Assembly: GCF_002902285.1 (NCBI RefSeq)
Contig: NZ_PPRU01000025.1
Coordinates: 115,101-179,100, forward strand
DNA length: 64,000 nucleotides
DNA from: Staphylococcus simulans
GTDB lineage: Bacteria; Bacillota; Bacilli; Staphylococcales; Staphylococcaceae
Direction of reading: 5' to 3'
The position numbers and the translations under genes are program-made. Shown here piece after piece: positions 45,668 through 55,397 of this stretch. The notes beneath the pieces were generated by a model. It worked only from the letters and a program-made list of their open reading frames with translations, had not been told where the DNA came from and made no database searches. Position 1 is the stretch's first letter. Each line of letters opens with the position of its first letter.

Positions 45668-46798
45668 TTAAACGAATAATGCAATAATACCTTGGAAACA
45701 ACCAATAATTCCTCCGAGTAAGAATCCGAGCATCATGATTAATTTTAATTCCTTATTCGCAATTTCAATAATCAAACGTTCAATATAGTCTAAGTCGAAT
45801 GAATTGATTTGTTCTTCAACAATCGCACTTAAATTGACTTGTTTCATAATTGATGAAATATGCTCCGCTGCTTTATTTACAATTAAATCGGTAATAAAGC
45901 TTGCTGCATGTGCTTGAGCATACTGTACTAAGCCAGGTGCTAATTCAGAAATTGGTTGGTTCGCTTTATGAGGGATATCGATATACGCCATCATAATTGG
46001 AGTCATTTTATCTTTGATATTTGTAAATTGCGCTTGTGATAAGACTTGATTCAAGTGTTTACCTTTTAATGTTTGGTATTCATTTCTAATCAACTGTGCT
46101 GCAATTTGACGTGCTTTCGGATGATTTGTTAAACGAATCAATTCCACTTGAATACGCTCAGCAATGCTCGCTCTTGTCATAAACATCTCAAGCAAGCCGA
46201 CAATTTTACCTTTCTCCTCAAAGAAAGTATCTAACATATTATAGATATCTTGTTCCCCTTTTTGAGAAGACAAATAGATGCGTGCACGATCACACAGTAA
46301 TGGTGTTAAACTTTCGACTTTCTCATCTATCTCCGCTTCCAATGCTTCAGGTATTAAAGTGCGCAATTCGGATTGACCATGTCCTTGATAGTATTGTTGC
46401 AACTTATCTTCAATCAGTTGCTGAACCTTTTGCTGCGCTGCTGTTTCAAAATCTATATCTAATGATTGCGCAAAGTTTTGCAAAGTTGCACGATCACTGC
46501 TTAGTTTATTGATTTGCTGTGAAATAAATCCTTCAATTGCTTGTCTTGCACTCGCTGAACTGATTTTTTCTTTAATCAGTGCTTCAGTAATTAAATGTTC
46601 TTCAATAACGCGACCAATTTTATTCGCGATTTCTTCTCTACGTTTAGGTACTAATCCAGGTGTAAATGGAATACGCCACTTTCCGATATGATAAGCTTTT
46701 TGCGGATGGAATAACATTTTAATCGCAATGATATTCGTAACACCGCCAATAATTGCGCCAATTACAATCATAAATAATATGACGAAAAATGCGTGCAT
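45668..46798 (-). CDS. DUF445 membrane protein (YheB-like)
   Basis: A 376-residue protein with membrane segments at both ends (about 3-24 and 352-375) and a long helical middle. GGVTNIIAIKMLFHPQKAYHIGKWRIPFTPGLVPKRREEIA is the DUF445 signature. No function established. It pairs with the YheA-like gene downstream. Confidence 0.82.
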   Translation of the reverse strand: MHAFFVILFMIVIGAIIGGVTNIIAIKMLFHPQKAYHIGKWRIPFTPGLVPKRREEIANKIGRVIEEHLITEALIKEKISSASARQAIEGFISQQINKLSSDRATLQNFAQSLDIDFETAAQQKVQQLIEDKLQQYYQGHGQSELRTLIPEALEAEIDEKVESLTPLLCDRARIYLSSQKGEQDIYNMLDTFFEEKGKIVGLLEMFMTRASIAERIQVELIRLTNHPKARQIAAQLIRNEYQTLKGKHLNQVLSQAQFTNIKDKMTPIMMAYIDIPHKANQPISELAPGLVQYAQAHAASFITDLIVNKAAEHISSIMKQVNLSAIVEEQINSFDLDYIERLIIEIANKELKLIMMLGFLLGGIIGCFQGIIALFV

Positions 46799-46883
46799 AA
46801 TTTTTTATCTCCTTTTCAATCACTCGTAGGTTTAATATTACAATATATCTCTTTACATTCACAATTCAGATGTTTCTAAACGC

Positions 46884-46917
46884 AAAAAAAGATTGATGGA
46901 ATAACGCCATCAATCTT
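46884..46917 (-). terminator. Terminator of the XRE regulator gene
   Basis: AAAGATTGATGGCG pairs with CCATCAATCTTT, followed by TTTTG on the minus strand. Confidence 0.85.
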
Positions 46918-46996
46918 TTAAGTAAAGTCATACATGGGATAAAAAGTGTATCAACCTCTATTAGAGATTCTGTTATCACTTATTTATCGTATTGAA

Positions 46997-47461
46997 TTAA
47001 GCATGTACTAATTCATCTTTAGAGATTCTTCCGAAATATGTTTCAGCTTCTCTTAATTTAGAAGTACCAAATATAGGTTGTTTGTTTTGATTTAATACAC
47101 GGTAGATTTCACTGACTTTATTACTTTGCAGGATAAATCCATTTTTAGAATCTAATGTATTCCAGTAGATATCACTTGTTGTGGCATGTTTAGGATATGC
47201 ACAGTGATTTCTAGAAATTGTTTGGACGATTTCAAGGGGGTCACATCCAAAAGTACTATTTAAGACATCAGAGTCTCTGAATAAAGCGCAAATTGAAACA
47301 CATGTAGTCCAATTTGGTAAAACGCGTTCTTTCTCAATTTGTACGAGTGTTTTCTTTGATAGTCCGATTGTTTGAGCCATCGTATCTTGAGTGTAGCCCG
47401 CTTCTATTCTCACCATCTTGAACTTAGTTTGAATTAAATCTGTAAAACTTTGTCTGTCCAT
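46997..47461 (-). CDS. XRE-family transcriptional regulator
   Basis: A 154-residue protein. Residues 12-65 form a lambda-repressor-like helix-turn-helix (KMVRIEAGYTQDTMAQTIGLSKKTLVQIEKER). The C-terminal part holds two Cys, several His and a DLEIVQ/KVSEIYRVLNQ region of unknown fold. It sits between the DUF445 gene and the symporter near airSR, a placement I recall for S. aureus. Targets unknown. Its upstream region holds two strong inverted repeats. Confidence 0.75.
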   Translation of the reverse strand: MDRQSFTDLIQTKFKMVRIEAGYTQDTMAQTIGLSKKTLVQIEKERVLPNWTTCVSICALFRDSDVLNSTFGCDPLEIVQTISRNHCAYPKHATTSDIYWNTLDSKNGFILQSNKVSEIYRVLNQNKQPIFGTSKLREAETYFGRISKDELVHA

Positions 47462-47585
47462 TATTACTCTACCTTTCTATTGTGTAATCTTTCCGTACGC
47501 AAGAAATTGCAATAATACACAATTCTTGAAACACAAATTACATCTTAATACAAAATGCGAAAAATTAAAAGAGCGAATTTTGCTT

Positions 47586-47679
47586 TTATGACGTATTTTG
47601 ATAAAGCCGAAATTGTCTAAATAATCAAACACGTCATAAGTTATATATTTGCCAATTCCTTACATTTTAACGGAATTGG
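47586..47679. repeat. Two inverted repeats upstream of the XRE gene
   Basis: TTATGACGT (47586-47594) pairs with ACGTCATAA (47631-47639), extended by TTGAT/ATCAA. CCAATTCC (47652-47659) pairs with GGAATTGG (47672-47679). Neither is followed by a convincing U-run on either strand. They may be leader structures or operators; the rest of the 400-base gap has no gene. Confidence 0.6.
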
Positions 47680-47820
47680 TTACGCTTGATCTGGTGGTTT
47701 TATACCCTTATTCTATTATGGCGAAAATTTGCGATATTTCAAGTGATTTTTACATTTTAAGTTAATTTTACCTTAAAGTAGAAATATTCTTTTCACAGTT
47801 AAGTCATATTTTCACAAAAT

Positions 47821-47857
47821 AAAAAAAAGACCGAGACGTTGCTAGAACATCTCAATC
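47821..47857 (-). terminator. Terminator of the symporter gene
   Basis: GATTGAGATGTT pairs over 12 bp with AACGTCTCGGTC (three G-U pairs), followed by TTTTTTTT on the minus strand. Confidence 0.88.
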
Positions 47858-47869
47858 CCCTGTCATATA

Positions 47870-49144
47870 CTATGAACTGATTGCTTTTCTATCTTCTTGC
47901 TTAGAAATCATAAACGCACATGCTGCATCCCCTGTAATATTTACAGCTGTACGTGTCATGTCTAAGAGTCGGTCAATACCAATAATAATACCAATTGCGG
48001 CAGGATTTAAATCAACAGCTGTAAGTACCATTGCTAACATAATTAACCCTACACCTGGCACCCCTGCTGTACCGATACTTGCAATGACCGCAATCACAAT
48101 CACTGTTAAAATTTGTAAGATTGTTAGTTGCGCACCTGAAATTTGTGCGATAAAGACGGTTGCAACCCCCTGCATGATTGCCGTACCATCCATATTGATA
48201 GTTGCACCAAGCGGTTGTACAAACGACGCAATAGCTGGTCGTACCCCCATTTTCTTGGTACATTCCATTGAAACTGGCAGTGCCGCATTAGAACTTGAAC
48301 CGCCGAAACCAATCGTAATCGCTGGAATAAATCCTTTAAAGAATTTGATTGGGCTGTCTTTAGCGATAAATTTGATTGTACCGCCATAAATTAAGAAGAA
48401 ATGTAGAATTAAAGCAGCTAATACAACAATGAAGTATAAACCTAGTTGTTTGATTGCACCAAGTCCAGCTCCTGTAAATGCATGTGCTACTAAACAGAAC
48501 GTTCCAATCGGCGCAAACACACGCATAATCATTGAAATAATATACATCAGTATCTCGTTAAATTGTTCAAAAAACTGTCGGACGACTAAAGCTTTATCAC
48601 CTAATACCATCATCCCGATTCCAATAAAAATCGAGAACGTAATCACTTGCAACATATTACCTTGAGTCATCGATTCAATTGGATTTTTTGGAAACAGATT
48701 GATTAAAGTTTGATCAAAAGTTTGATTTGCCGGTGCTTCTGCCCCTTCACTTTGTTTATCTAACGTTTTTTGATATGAAGCTACCTCGGTACTTTTCATT
48801 AAGTCTGAATGGCCTGCACCTGGTTTTACCACTAATGCCAATACAATCGCAATTGTAATCGCAATCGCTGTCGTACATAAGAAAAACACTAGTGTTTTTA
48901 AGCCGATACCGCCTAATAATTTCGGATCACCGACACCAACTACCCCTAATACAATCGATACAAATACGACTGGTACTACGAGCATAAAGATTAAGTTTAG
49001 AAATATTTGACCTACTGTGTTAAAGAAATATTGGTCTCCCCCTTTTACTAAACTTGTGTCTGCATAAATGTCGCAAATGGATCCGATAATAATCCCTGCT
49101 ACAAGTGCAATGACAATGTTCATTGTTAACTTTTTACTCTTCAT
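47870..49144 (-). CDS. Dicarboxylate/glutamate:cation symporter
   Basis: A 424-residue DAACS-family carrier with eight membrane helices and two re-entrant loops. FGGSSSNAALPVS (HP1) and INMDGTAIMQG (TM7 cation site) are the family hallmarks, followed by HP2 GTAGVPGVG. The R in TM8 (IDRLLDMTRTAVNITGDA) fits dicarboxylate/glutamate/aspartate transport; which of these cannot be decided. The start at 49144 (MKSKKLTMN) follows AAAGGGGG; longer frames are unlikely. Confidence 0.88.
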   Translation of the reverse strand: MKSKKLTMNIVIALVAGIIIGSICDIYADTSLVKGGDQYFFNTVGQIFLNLIFMLVVPVVFVSIVLGVVGVGDPKLLGGIGLKTLVFFLCTTAIAITIAIVLALVVKPGAGHSDLMKSTEVASYQKTLDKQSEGAEAPANQTFDQTLINLFPKNPIESMTQGNMLQVITFSIFIGIGMMVLGDKALVVRQFFEQFNEILMYIISMIMRVFAPIGTFCLVAHAFTGAGLGAIKQLGLYFIVVLAALILHFFLIYGGTIKFIAKDSPIKFFKGFIPAITIGFGGSSSNAALPVSMECTKKMGVRPAIASFVQPLGATINMDGTAIMQGVATVFIAQISGAQLTILQILTVIVIAVIASIGTAGVPGVGLIMLAMVLTAVDLNPAAIGIIIGIDRLLDMTRTAVNITGDAACAFMISKQEDRKAISS

Positions 49145-49237
49145 ATGTCTCATCCCCCTTTGTATAGTTCTATTATAGTCTAATTTTGCATAAATAGTAA
49201 ATATACATTTTATTGTGCTGTTTTTCACAAAATAAAA

Positions 49238-49280
49238 AAACGTATATGAAAGTTATTAGACTAACCTTTCAAATACGTTT
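49238..49280 (-). terminator. Terminator of airSR
   Basis: AAACGTATTTGAAAG pairs with CTTTCATATACGTTT (one mismatch), then TTTT on the minus strand. Confidence 0.85.
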
Positions 49281-49289
49281 AATGTTGAA

Positions 49290-49916
49290 TTAGATAAGTT
49301 TATTTTCCATTGCATAAATAGCAGCTTGTGTACGGTCACTGACTTGTAATTTAGAGAAAATGTGACTGACATGTGTTTTAATCGTTTTTTCAGAGACATA
49401 TAAAGCTTCAGCGATTTCGCGGTTCGTTTTACCTTTTGCCATTTCTTTTAAGACGTCTTTTTCACGATTAGAGAGTTTATTGACATGATGCGGTTTTTTC
49501 GCTACATCTTCCATCACTTTTTGTACTTCAGGGTGTATGATTTTTTCTCCTTGCAAAACTTTATGTATAGATGTAATTAGTTGCTCAGGCTCGACATCTT
49601 TCATTTCATATCCGTCTGCCCCTTTATTAATTGCTGAAATCACATGTTCATCATCCGCATAACTGGTTAACACTAATATTTTGATTTCAGGATAATGTGA
49701 TTTAAGATATTCTGTCACTTCAATACCATTCATCTCAGGCATTACTAAATCAAGCAGTACAATATCAGGATGTTGTCCACTTTGTTCTAATTCAGCTATA
49801 AATGCCTTGCCGTTCGCAAAAGAACCTTGTACAGCTAAATCATCAATGGTTGAAATCAAAAATTCCAAACCTTGACGTACAATGTAATGATCATCTATCA
49901 AAACGACTTGATTCAT
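49290..49916 (-). CDS. airR: NarL-family response regulator AirR
   Basis: A 208-residue response regulator. The receiver domain holds phospho-acceptor D56 in LLDLVMPEMNG, and a C-terminal LuxR-type helix-turn-helix (REKDVLKEMAKGKTNREIAEALYVSEKTIKTHV) occupies about 140-205. With AirS it forms the oxygen/redox-sensing AirSR (YhcSR) system that controls respiration and wall genes in S. aureus. It overlaps airS by 26 bases. Confidence 0.85.
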   Translation of the reverse strand: MNQVVLIDDHYIVRQGLEFLISTIDDLAVQGSFANGKAFIAELEQSGQHPDIVLLDLVMPEMNGIEVTEYLKSHYPEIKILVLTSYADDEHVISAINKGADGYEMKDVEPEQLITSIHKVLQGEKIIHPEVQKVMEDVAKKPHHVNKLSNREKDVLKEMAKGKTNREIAEALYVSEKTIKTHVSHIFSKLQVSDRTQAAIYAMENKLI

Positions 49917-51045
49917 GTTTTGTCTCCTTCTCTGTTTGAGTCAATGGTACACTTAAGCGTATTGTTGTCCCTTGTCCCAATTTAGAATTTATCTCCATTT
50001 TTCCTTGTATTTGTTTGATACGTTGACGCATATTATAAATACCATGGGAGGTTTGGTCAATCCAGTCAGGATTAAAACCAGCGCCCTTATCTGAGATTAC
50101 CATATCAAACTTATTTTCATGTTGATGCAAGAGTACATGTGCATGATTCGTTTGTGCATGCTTTTTAATATTATTCATCGCTTCTTGCAATATACGATAA
50201 CTATGCTCTTCAACACTGCTAGACAAGTCAATAAGGCCTTCTACTTCTATGTCTGGCTGAATGCCAATTAAATGACTGTATTGTTTCAATGCACTCACTA
50301 GACCATGTTCTAACCCGATTGGTTTTAGCTGCCAAATCAAAGCTCTCATTTCATTTACAGCCTGCTGACTTGTAGTCTCAATTGTTTCGAAAGCTTTTTT
50401 CGCTACAGGTTCTTCTGTCATACCATGTGCTGCATGTGCAGTCAGCTTCAATGAAAATAACATCTGATTGACAGAGTCATGTAAATCACGTGCCAGTCGG
50501 TTTCGTTCATTCAAACGTGCCGCTTCTTTCTCTTTATTCGTTAATTCAATACGCTTAATCGTAGAACCGATTTGAAATGCAACAGATTCTAATAGTTCTA
50601 AATCTTCTTCTGAATACTTTACTGTATCAGGAGAAGCTACATTTAATAAACCAAATCGTTCATTACCTGAACGTAGCGGAACTGTCGCATGATGTGTAAT
50701 GCCTCCAGATTCATCAGCGTATTCTTGATTTGCGGCACTGATTCTTGAACAATGAATAATATTAGAGGCTTTCATCAACTTTTCACTGTGATAAGCTTGT
50801 ACACACCAACAAGTGCCTTCTCGCATACTTTGGCAATCATGTTTCGTTAAAGAACGTGGTAATTGGTAATCAGCTGCCATTTCATGTTCTCCGGCTTCAT
50901 TGATGAAGAAAATCCAGCCTGTTGTAAATGCACTGCCTTCAATGAGCAGCTTTAATGCGCCATGCATCATAGTATAAATTTCTGTTTCTTCATTCAGATA
51001 TTCTGCAATTTCTTTTAATAATGCCAAACGTGTCGGTTTAACCAC
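49891..51045 (-). CDS. airS: Redox-sensing histidine kinase AirS
   Basis: A 384-residue soluble kinase without membrane helices. A GAF domain (about 20-165) contains four cysteines (C71, C79, C81, C99 by this start) that match the 2Fe-2S ligands of AirS. HisKA_3 follows with H189 in LARDLHDSVNQ, then a HATPase domain with DKGAGFN and GIYNMRQRI. The start is GTG at 51045, spaced correctly from GAGAGGTG; a GTG nine bases further upstream lies inside that site. Confidence 0.85.
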   Translation of the reverse strand: MVKPTRLALLKEIAEYLNEETEIYTMMHGALKLLIEGSAFTTGWIFFINEAGEHEMAADYQLPRSLTKHDCQSMREGTCWCVQAYHSEKLMKASNIIHCSRISAANQEYADESGGITHHATVPLRSGNERFGLLNVASPDTVKYSEEDLELLESVAFQIGSTIKRIELTNKEKEAARLNERNRLARDLHDSVNQMLFSLKLTAHAAHGMTEEPVAKKAFETIETTSQQAVNEMRALIWQLKPIGLEHGLVSALKQYSHLIGIQPDIEVEGLIDLSSSVEEHSYRILQEAMNNIKKHAQTNHAHVLLHQHENKFDMVISDKGAGFNPDWIDQTSHGIYNMRQRIKQIQGKMEINSKLGQGTTIRLSVPLTQTEKETKHESSRFDR

Positions 51046-51181
51046 AGTGTTCACCTCTCTTATCTATAATCTATTTTTATTATACCGATTCAATCTCTAT
51101 AACGATAGCATTCCACTTGCACACGCAACTATCACAACGCAGAATATGTTATGATATTAAGTAATAATCGAGGAGGAAGTT

Positions 51182-52009
51182 ATGGAATTTAAAGTACCTG
51201 AACAATATAACGGCTATACATTAAGAGAAATTTTCCAAGATGTGAAATTACCGAAGAAAGAACTGCATCAATTAAATATGTCAAAAGCCATTACCATTAA
51301 TCAAGAACCTGCACAGCTTTCAGCAAAAGTGCAACAAGGAGATCAAGTGTTTGTCCCGACTCCAGATGAAACAAGTAATTATTTACCAAGTTATCGTTAC
51401 GCAGATGTCTATTATGAAGACGCAGACATTGCGATAATCAAAAAGCCTAAAGGGGTAAAAACACATCCTAACGACTTAAAAGAAAGCAATACATTGATGA
51501 ATCATGTCATATATACACTTGATAGTGATTATGCAGAACCTATTCATCGCCTAGACCAAGAAACAGTCGGTTTACTGATTGTGGCGAAAAATCCATTGAT
51601 GAAAAAATTACTAGATCGCATGTTAGAGGAAAATCAAATATCACGAATTTATAAAGCAGTAGTTAGAAGCTTACTACCGCTTAAACCGCAAACTATCGAT
51701 AAACCTATCGGTAAAGACAAGTTCCATCCTAACCGCAGACGTGTTTCACCGACGGGTCAACAAGCCATCACTCATATCTTAGATGCACGTATGTTAAAAG
51801 AAAATGAATGTGAACTGGATATTAAATTGGACACAGGACGTACACATCAAATCCGTGTACATTTAGCCGCAATCGGCCATCCAGTTATCGGAGATCCTTT
51901 ATATGGTGATTCTAAATTACGTCAATTACGTTTACACAGTCATAAAATTGAATTTGTACATCCGTTAACGAAAGAAAAGATTTCTGTTTCATTGGATGAC
52001 AAAAAATAA
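51182..52009 (+). CDS. RluA/RluD-family pseudouridine synthase
   Basis: A 275-residue RNA pseudouridine synthase: an N-terminal S4-like region (1-60), then the catalytic domain with D125 in IHRLDQETVGLLI and the motif DTGRTHQIRVHLAAIGHPVIGDPLYG. It resembles Bacillus YhcT. The target RNA is not known. AGGAGG precedes the ATG; divergent from airS. Confidence 0.87.
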   Translation: MEFKVPEQYNGYTLREIFQDVKLPKKELHQLNMSKAITINQEPAQLSAKVQQGDQVFVPTPDETSNYLPSYRYADVYYEDADIAIIKKPKGVKTHPNDLKESNTLMNHVIYTLDSDYAEPIHRLDQETVGLLIVAKNPLMKKLLDRMLEENQISRIYKAVVRSLLPLKPQTIDKPIGKDKFHPNRRRVSPTGQQAITHILDARMLKENECELDIKLDTGRTHQIRVHLAAIGHPVIGDPLYGDSKLRQLRLHSHKIEFVHPLTKEKISVSLDDKK

Positions 52010-52041
52010 TGGAGAAGGCAAATGCCCTCTCCATTTTTGTT
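52009..52041 (+). terminator. Terminator of the pseudouridine synthase gene
   Basis: ATGGAGAAGGC pairs with GCCCTCTCCAT, then TTTTTG; the stem overlaps the stop codon by one base. Confidence 0.88.
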
Positions 52042-52073
52042 TACTTAATTTTAATTTATCTTTTGATAATTGA

Positions 52074-53462
52074 TTATTCTTTTGGTTCAACCATGTTTTC
52101 TGGTTTGATCCACTCATCAAATTGTTCTTCTGTTAAATAGCCAGAATCAATAGCTGATTGTTTTAGTGTAATACCTTGTTTGTGTGCGTTTTTCGCAATT
52201 TTAGCTGCTTTTTCATAACCGATATGTGGGTTTAAAGCAGTTACTAACATTAATGAACGGTTTAGATACTGATCGATATTTTCTTCGATTGGTTCAATAC
52301 CTTGCGCACAGTTTTCATCAAATGTACGCATACCGTCTGCGAGTAAATAGATAGATTGTAATGTGTTGTCCATGATTACTGGTTTGAATACGTTTAGTTC
52401 AAAGTTACCTTGAGAAGCGGCAATGCCAACTACTGTATCGTTACCCATTACTTGTACAGAAACCATTGTTAACATTTCACATTGTGTCGGGTTAACTTTA
52501 CCAGGCATGATTGAAGAACCTGGTTCGTTCTCAGGAATGCTGATTTCAGCTAATCCAGCTCTTGGACCAGATGCTAACCAACGAATGTCATTTGCGATTT
52601 TCATTAAATCAGCTGCTAAAGCTTTTAATGAACCATGCAATTGAACCACTTCATCATGTGCTGTTAATGCATGGAATTTATTTTCAGAAGATACAAATGG
52701 ATAGCCTGTATTTTCTTTAATATTCGCAGCAACCATATCACCGAATTTAGGGTGTGCGTTAATACCTGTACCTACTGCAGTACCGCCGATTGCTAAACTT
52801 AATAAATGCGCTTTAGATTCACCTAATAATTGGTCGCATTTATCAAGCATATAACGCCAACCACTGATTTCTTGACCTAAGCGAATTGGTGTCGCATCTT
52901 GTAAATGTGTACGACCAATTTTGATAATGTCATGGAAATCTTTTTCTTTTTTCGCAAATGTATCACGTAATTGTTTTAATGCTGGTTCTAGGTTTGCTTC
53001 AATTTCATGATATAACGCAACATGCATTGCAGTTGGGAAAGTATCATTAGAACTTTGTGATTTATTCACGTCATCATTTGGATGTACTGTTTCTTCACTG
53101 CCATGTTTTTTCAAGTAATCGTTAGCTACATAGCTGACTACTTCGTTGACGTTCATATTACTTTGCGTTCCGCTTCCTGTTTGCCATACAACAAGTGGGA
53201 AGTGTTCATCGAGTTCCCCTTTAATTACACGATCGCACGCAAAGACAATTGCGTCTTTTTTCGCTTCACTTAATTTACCTAATTCAAAGTTAGCTAATGC
53301 TGCTGCACGTTTTAATTGTGCAAAGCCGTATACCACTTCAATCGGCATACGCTCTTTACCTACTGGGAAATTACGTTTACTTCTTTCAGTTTGTGCACCC
53401 CAGAACTTATCACCAGGTACTTCAATTTCTCCGAATGTATCATGTTCAATTCTTACTGACAT
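52074..53462 (-). CDS. fumC: Fumarate hydratase class II
   Basis: A 462-residue TCA-cycle enzyme interconverting fumarate and malate without an iron-sulfur cluster. [15 protein letters not shown] is the fumarase/aspartase signature near residue 317; [13 protein letters not shown] and [10 protein letters not shown] are active-site blocks. The start at 53462 (MSVRIEHD) follows GGGGAG; a longer frame from 53498 lacks a site. Monocistronic. Confidence 0.96.
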   Translation of the reverse strand: MSVRIEHDTFGEIEVPGDKFWGAQTERSKRNFPVGKERMPIEVVYGFAQLKRAAALANFELGKLSEAKKDAIVFACDRVIKGELDEHFPLVVWQTGSGTQSNMNVNEVVSYVANDYLKKHGSEETVHPNDDVNKSQSSNDTFPTAMHVALYHEIEANLEPALKQLRDTFAKKEKDFHDIIKIGRTHLQDATPIRLGQEISGWRYMLDKCDQLLGESKAHLLSLAIGGTAVGTGINAHPKFGDMVAANIKENTGYPFVSSENKFHALTAHDEVVQLHGSLKALAADLMKIANDIRWLASGPRAGLAEISIPENEPGSSIMPGKVNPTQCEMLTMVSVQVMGNDTVVGIAASQGNFELNVFKPVIMDNTLQSIYLLADGMRTFDENCAQGIEPIEENIDQYLNRSLMLVTALNPHIGYEKAAKIAKNAHKQGITLKQSAIDSGYLTEEQFDEWIKPENMVEPKE

Positions 53463-53582
53463 TTGACTTGTCTCCCCTTTATGATTGGTATTTATCATAA
53501 GTATAGCATTAAATGTTTTTAAATTAAATCTCTATATAGTTAACGCTTTCATGTCTGACTATGACTTAAAAACATATTAAAA

Positions 53583-53606
53583 AAAGAGCCTAGTGAGCTA
53601 GACTCC
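53583..53606 (-). terminator. Terminator of the 137-residue membrane protein gene
   Basis: GAGTCTAG pairs with CTAGGCTC (one G-U) on the minus strand, then TTTTTTT. Confidence 0.85.
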
Positions 53607-53619
53607 TTATATATACATA

Positions 53620-54033
53620 TTATTTAGTTTCAACACTTTTAAAGTGAAGTTTAACAGCTTTAATAACCGCAACAGCAGTTAAAATATATAAAATAATACT
53701 GATTACTAATAAAATAGGACTGATGTTAATCAATGTTCCTAAAAATCCCGTTAAACTGTTATAAAAATCACCTAAAGGCTTAAATAAAATAAATGTAATC
53801 GCAATACAACAAATCACACTGATAATGACACCTTTTTGGTTACTCTTGATAAACATTTGCGGATCTCGTTGACTTACTAATCCTTCAGATAAATTCATTT
53901 GTAGTTTGACTACACGAAAGAGTACTGGTAAATATAGTGCGCCTAACGCAATTGGAAAACCTTTGATAGATAACAATCCAAAAATTACAGTAGCTAACAT
54001 TAAGAGTTTCCAATGTTTATGTAGATTTTGCAT
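53620..54033 (-). CDS. Small multi-pass membrane protein
   Basis: A 137-residue protein with four hydrophobic segments (about 9-25, 27-40, 66-85, 102-125) and a basic C-terminus. No recognised family. It has its own promoter region and terminator between fumC and the NagB-like gene. Confidence 0.6.
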   Translation of the reverse strand: MQNLHKHWKLLMLATVIFGLLSIKGFPIALGALYLPVLFRVVKLQMNLSEGLVSQRDPQMFIKSNQKGVIISVICCIAITFILFKPLGDFYNSLTGFLGTLINISPILLVISIILYILTAVAVIKAVKLHFKSVETK

Positions 54034-54100
54034 GGAAATGTTCCTTTCTGAAATTACTCATTCAACAAAATAATAAAGGAAATACACTCTGAATACAAAT

Positions 54101-54146
54101 TAAAATCCGAGTTATGTTTCAATTCATCAACATAACTCGGATTTAT
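54101..54146 (-). terminator. Terminator of the NagB-like gene
   Basis: AAATCCGAGTTATG pairs perfectly with CATAACTCGGATTT; the minus-strand tail is TAATTTG, so the U-run is weak but the stem is strong. Confidence 0.75.
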
Positions 54147-54165
54147 TGATAATGCATTATTCAGC

Positions 54166-54765
54166 TTAAGCGAAGCGTTCAGTGAAGTACTGACGCACAT
54201 CCTCTGGTAAACCAGCTGCTGCTGCTTCATCTAAAATAACATTCACCATACGGTGTGCTTTTAAATCAGATGGTACATAGCTTGAGTTGCCGTTTTCGTT
54301 ATATAATTTGTTCACTAAGTCAGCTTTTTCAGCACCAGTGACAACTAAAATAACTTCACGAGCAGGCATTACACCTGATTTTACCGCAACATCTAGATTG
54401 CCTTTATCATTAATAGTTAAAACTTGTAATGTGAATTTAGCTTTATTTTCTTTAGACTTAATGTTTTCTTCGATAAAATCAACGACACCATCGTTATATG
54501 ATAATTCATAAACTTGTGAATCTGGTACACCAAGTGTTTGGTAGTATGATTTGTTGTCATCATAATCTAAAATGTTGATTTGACTGAAATCAACTGGGTG
54601 ACGCAACACGTTTTGTTTTAAGTCTTCTAAAACAGGCGCGTTGTCATCTGCTAGATGCACACCCATGATTGTTGTCGGATTATTATTAAATGTCTTTCTG
54701 ATAAGATCTGCAGAATAGCGTGCAGCTTTATCTGCAGTTGGAAAAACCTTAAAGTTCATTGCCAT
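54166..54765 (-). CDS. NagB/RpiA-fold protein (glucosamine-6-phosphate isomerase-like)
   Basis: A 199-residue cytosolic protein with the sugar-phosphate isomerase/deaminase fold: PTTIMGVHLADDN, INILDYDDNKSYYQTLGVP and MPAREVILVVTGAEKADLV match the family's ligand loops. The usual G-x-G-x-D-G-H-I-A-F catalytic block of true NagB is not present, so the reaction is uncertain. The start at 54765 follows GAGGAG. Confidence 0.7.
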   Translation of the reverse strand: MAMNFKVFPTADKAARYSADLIRKTFNNNPTTIMGVHLADDNAPVLEDLKQNVLRHPVDFSQINILDYDDNKSYYQTLGVPDSQVYELSYNDGVVDFIEENIKSKENKAKFTLQVLTINDKGNLDVAVKSGVMPAREVILVVTGAEKADLVNKLYNENGNSSYVPSDLKAHRMVNVILDEAAAAGLPEDVRQYFTERFA

Positions 54766-54921
54766 AATGTACACTCCTCTAATTGTTATCAGTTCGTATA
54801 TCACTTCGATTGCTACATTATTTACCCTGTTCTTAAAAGAAGTAAACGCAATAGATACACGTAATAGTTAATTCTATTATACCTGTTTCATTAATTGATT
54901 TCACTCAAACCCAAATATCCA

Positions 54922-55392
54922 TTAATGTAAATGTGGATAATTTTGTTGTCTCAATGCTTCATAGACTAAGATTGCGGCTGTATTAGATAGGTTTAATGAA
55001 CGAATATGATCGTTCATCGGAATTCTTAATGCTGTTTCAGCATATTTTTCTTTTACCCAATCTGGTAACCCTGTCGTTTCACGCCCAAATACAAAATAAT
55101 GATCTTCATCAGAATTTGAATAATCAAAATCAGTAAAGGTCGTTTGACCGAATTTAGTGATGAGATAATAATGTCCATCAGTTTTCTCAAAAAACTCTTC
55201 AATACTTTCATAATAAGTAATATTCACATGCACCCAGTAATCTAGGCCGGCACGTTTCAGCATTTTATCATCTGTACTGAACCCTAGGGGTTTAATTAGA
55301 TGTAAATGTGCATCTGTACCTGCACATGTTCTAGCTATGTTCCCTGTATTTGCAGGAATTTGGGGTTGATATAATACGACATGGTTTGTCAT
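54922..55392 (-). CDS. trmL: tRNA (cytidine/uridine-34 2'-O)-methyltransferase TrmL
   Basis: A 156-residue SPOUT methyltransferase. The three knot motifs are present: PANTGNIARTC, FGRETTGLP and IPMNDHIRSLNLSNTAAILVYEALRQ. It methylates the wobble ribose of leucine tRNAs. It follows queG by five bases, so two wobble-base modification enzymes share an mRNA. Confidence 0.9.
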   Translation of the reverse strand: MTNHVVLYQPQIPANTGNIARTCAGTDAHLHLIKPLGFSTDDKMLKRAGLDYWVHVNITYYESIEEFFEKTDGHYYLITKFGQTTFTDFDYSNSDEDHYFVFGRETTGLPDWVKEKYAETALRIPMNDHIRSLNLSNTAAILVYEALRQQNYPHLH

Positions 55393-55397
55393 GTTAC

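Noticed and set aside
47958..48389. Plus-strand 143-residue open frame opposite the symporter
   Set aside because: Shadow of a hydrophobic coding region in reverse; no ribosome-binding site and reversed codon bias.
53082..53500. Plus-strand open frames opposite fumC
   Set aside because: Antisense shadows of the conserved fumarase sequence without ribosome-binding sites.
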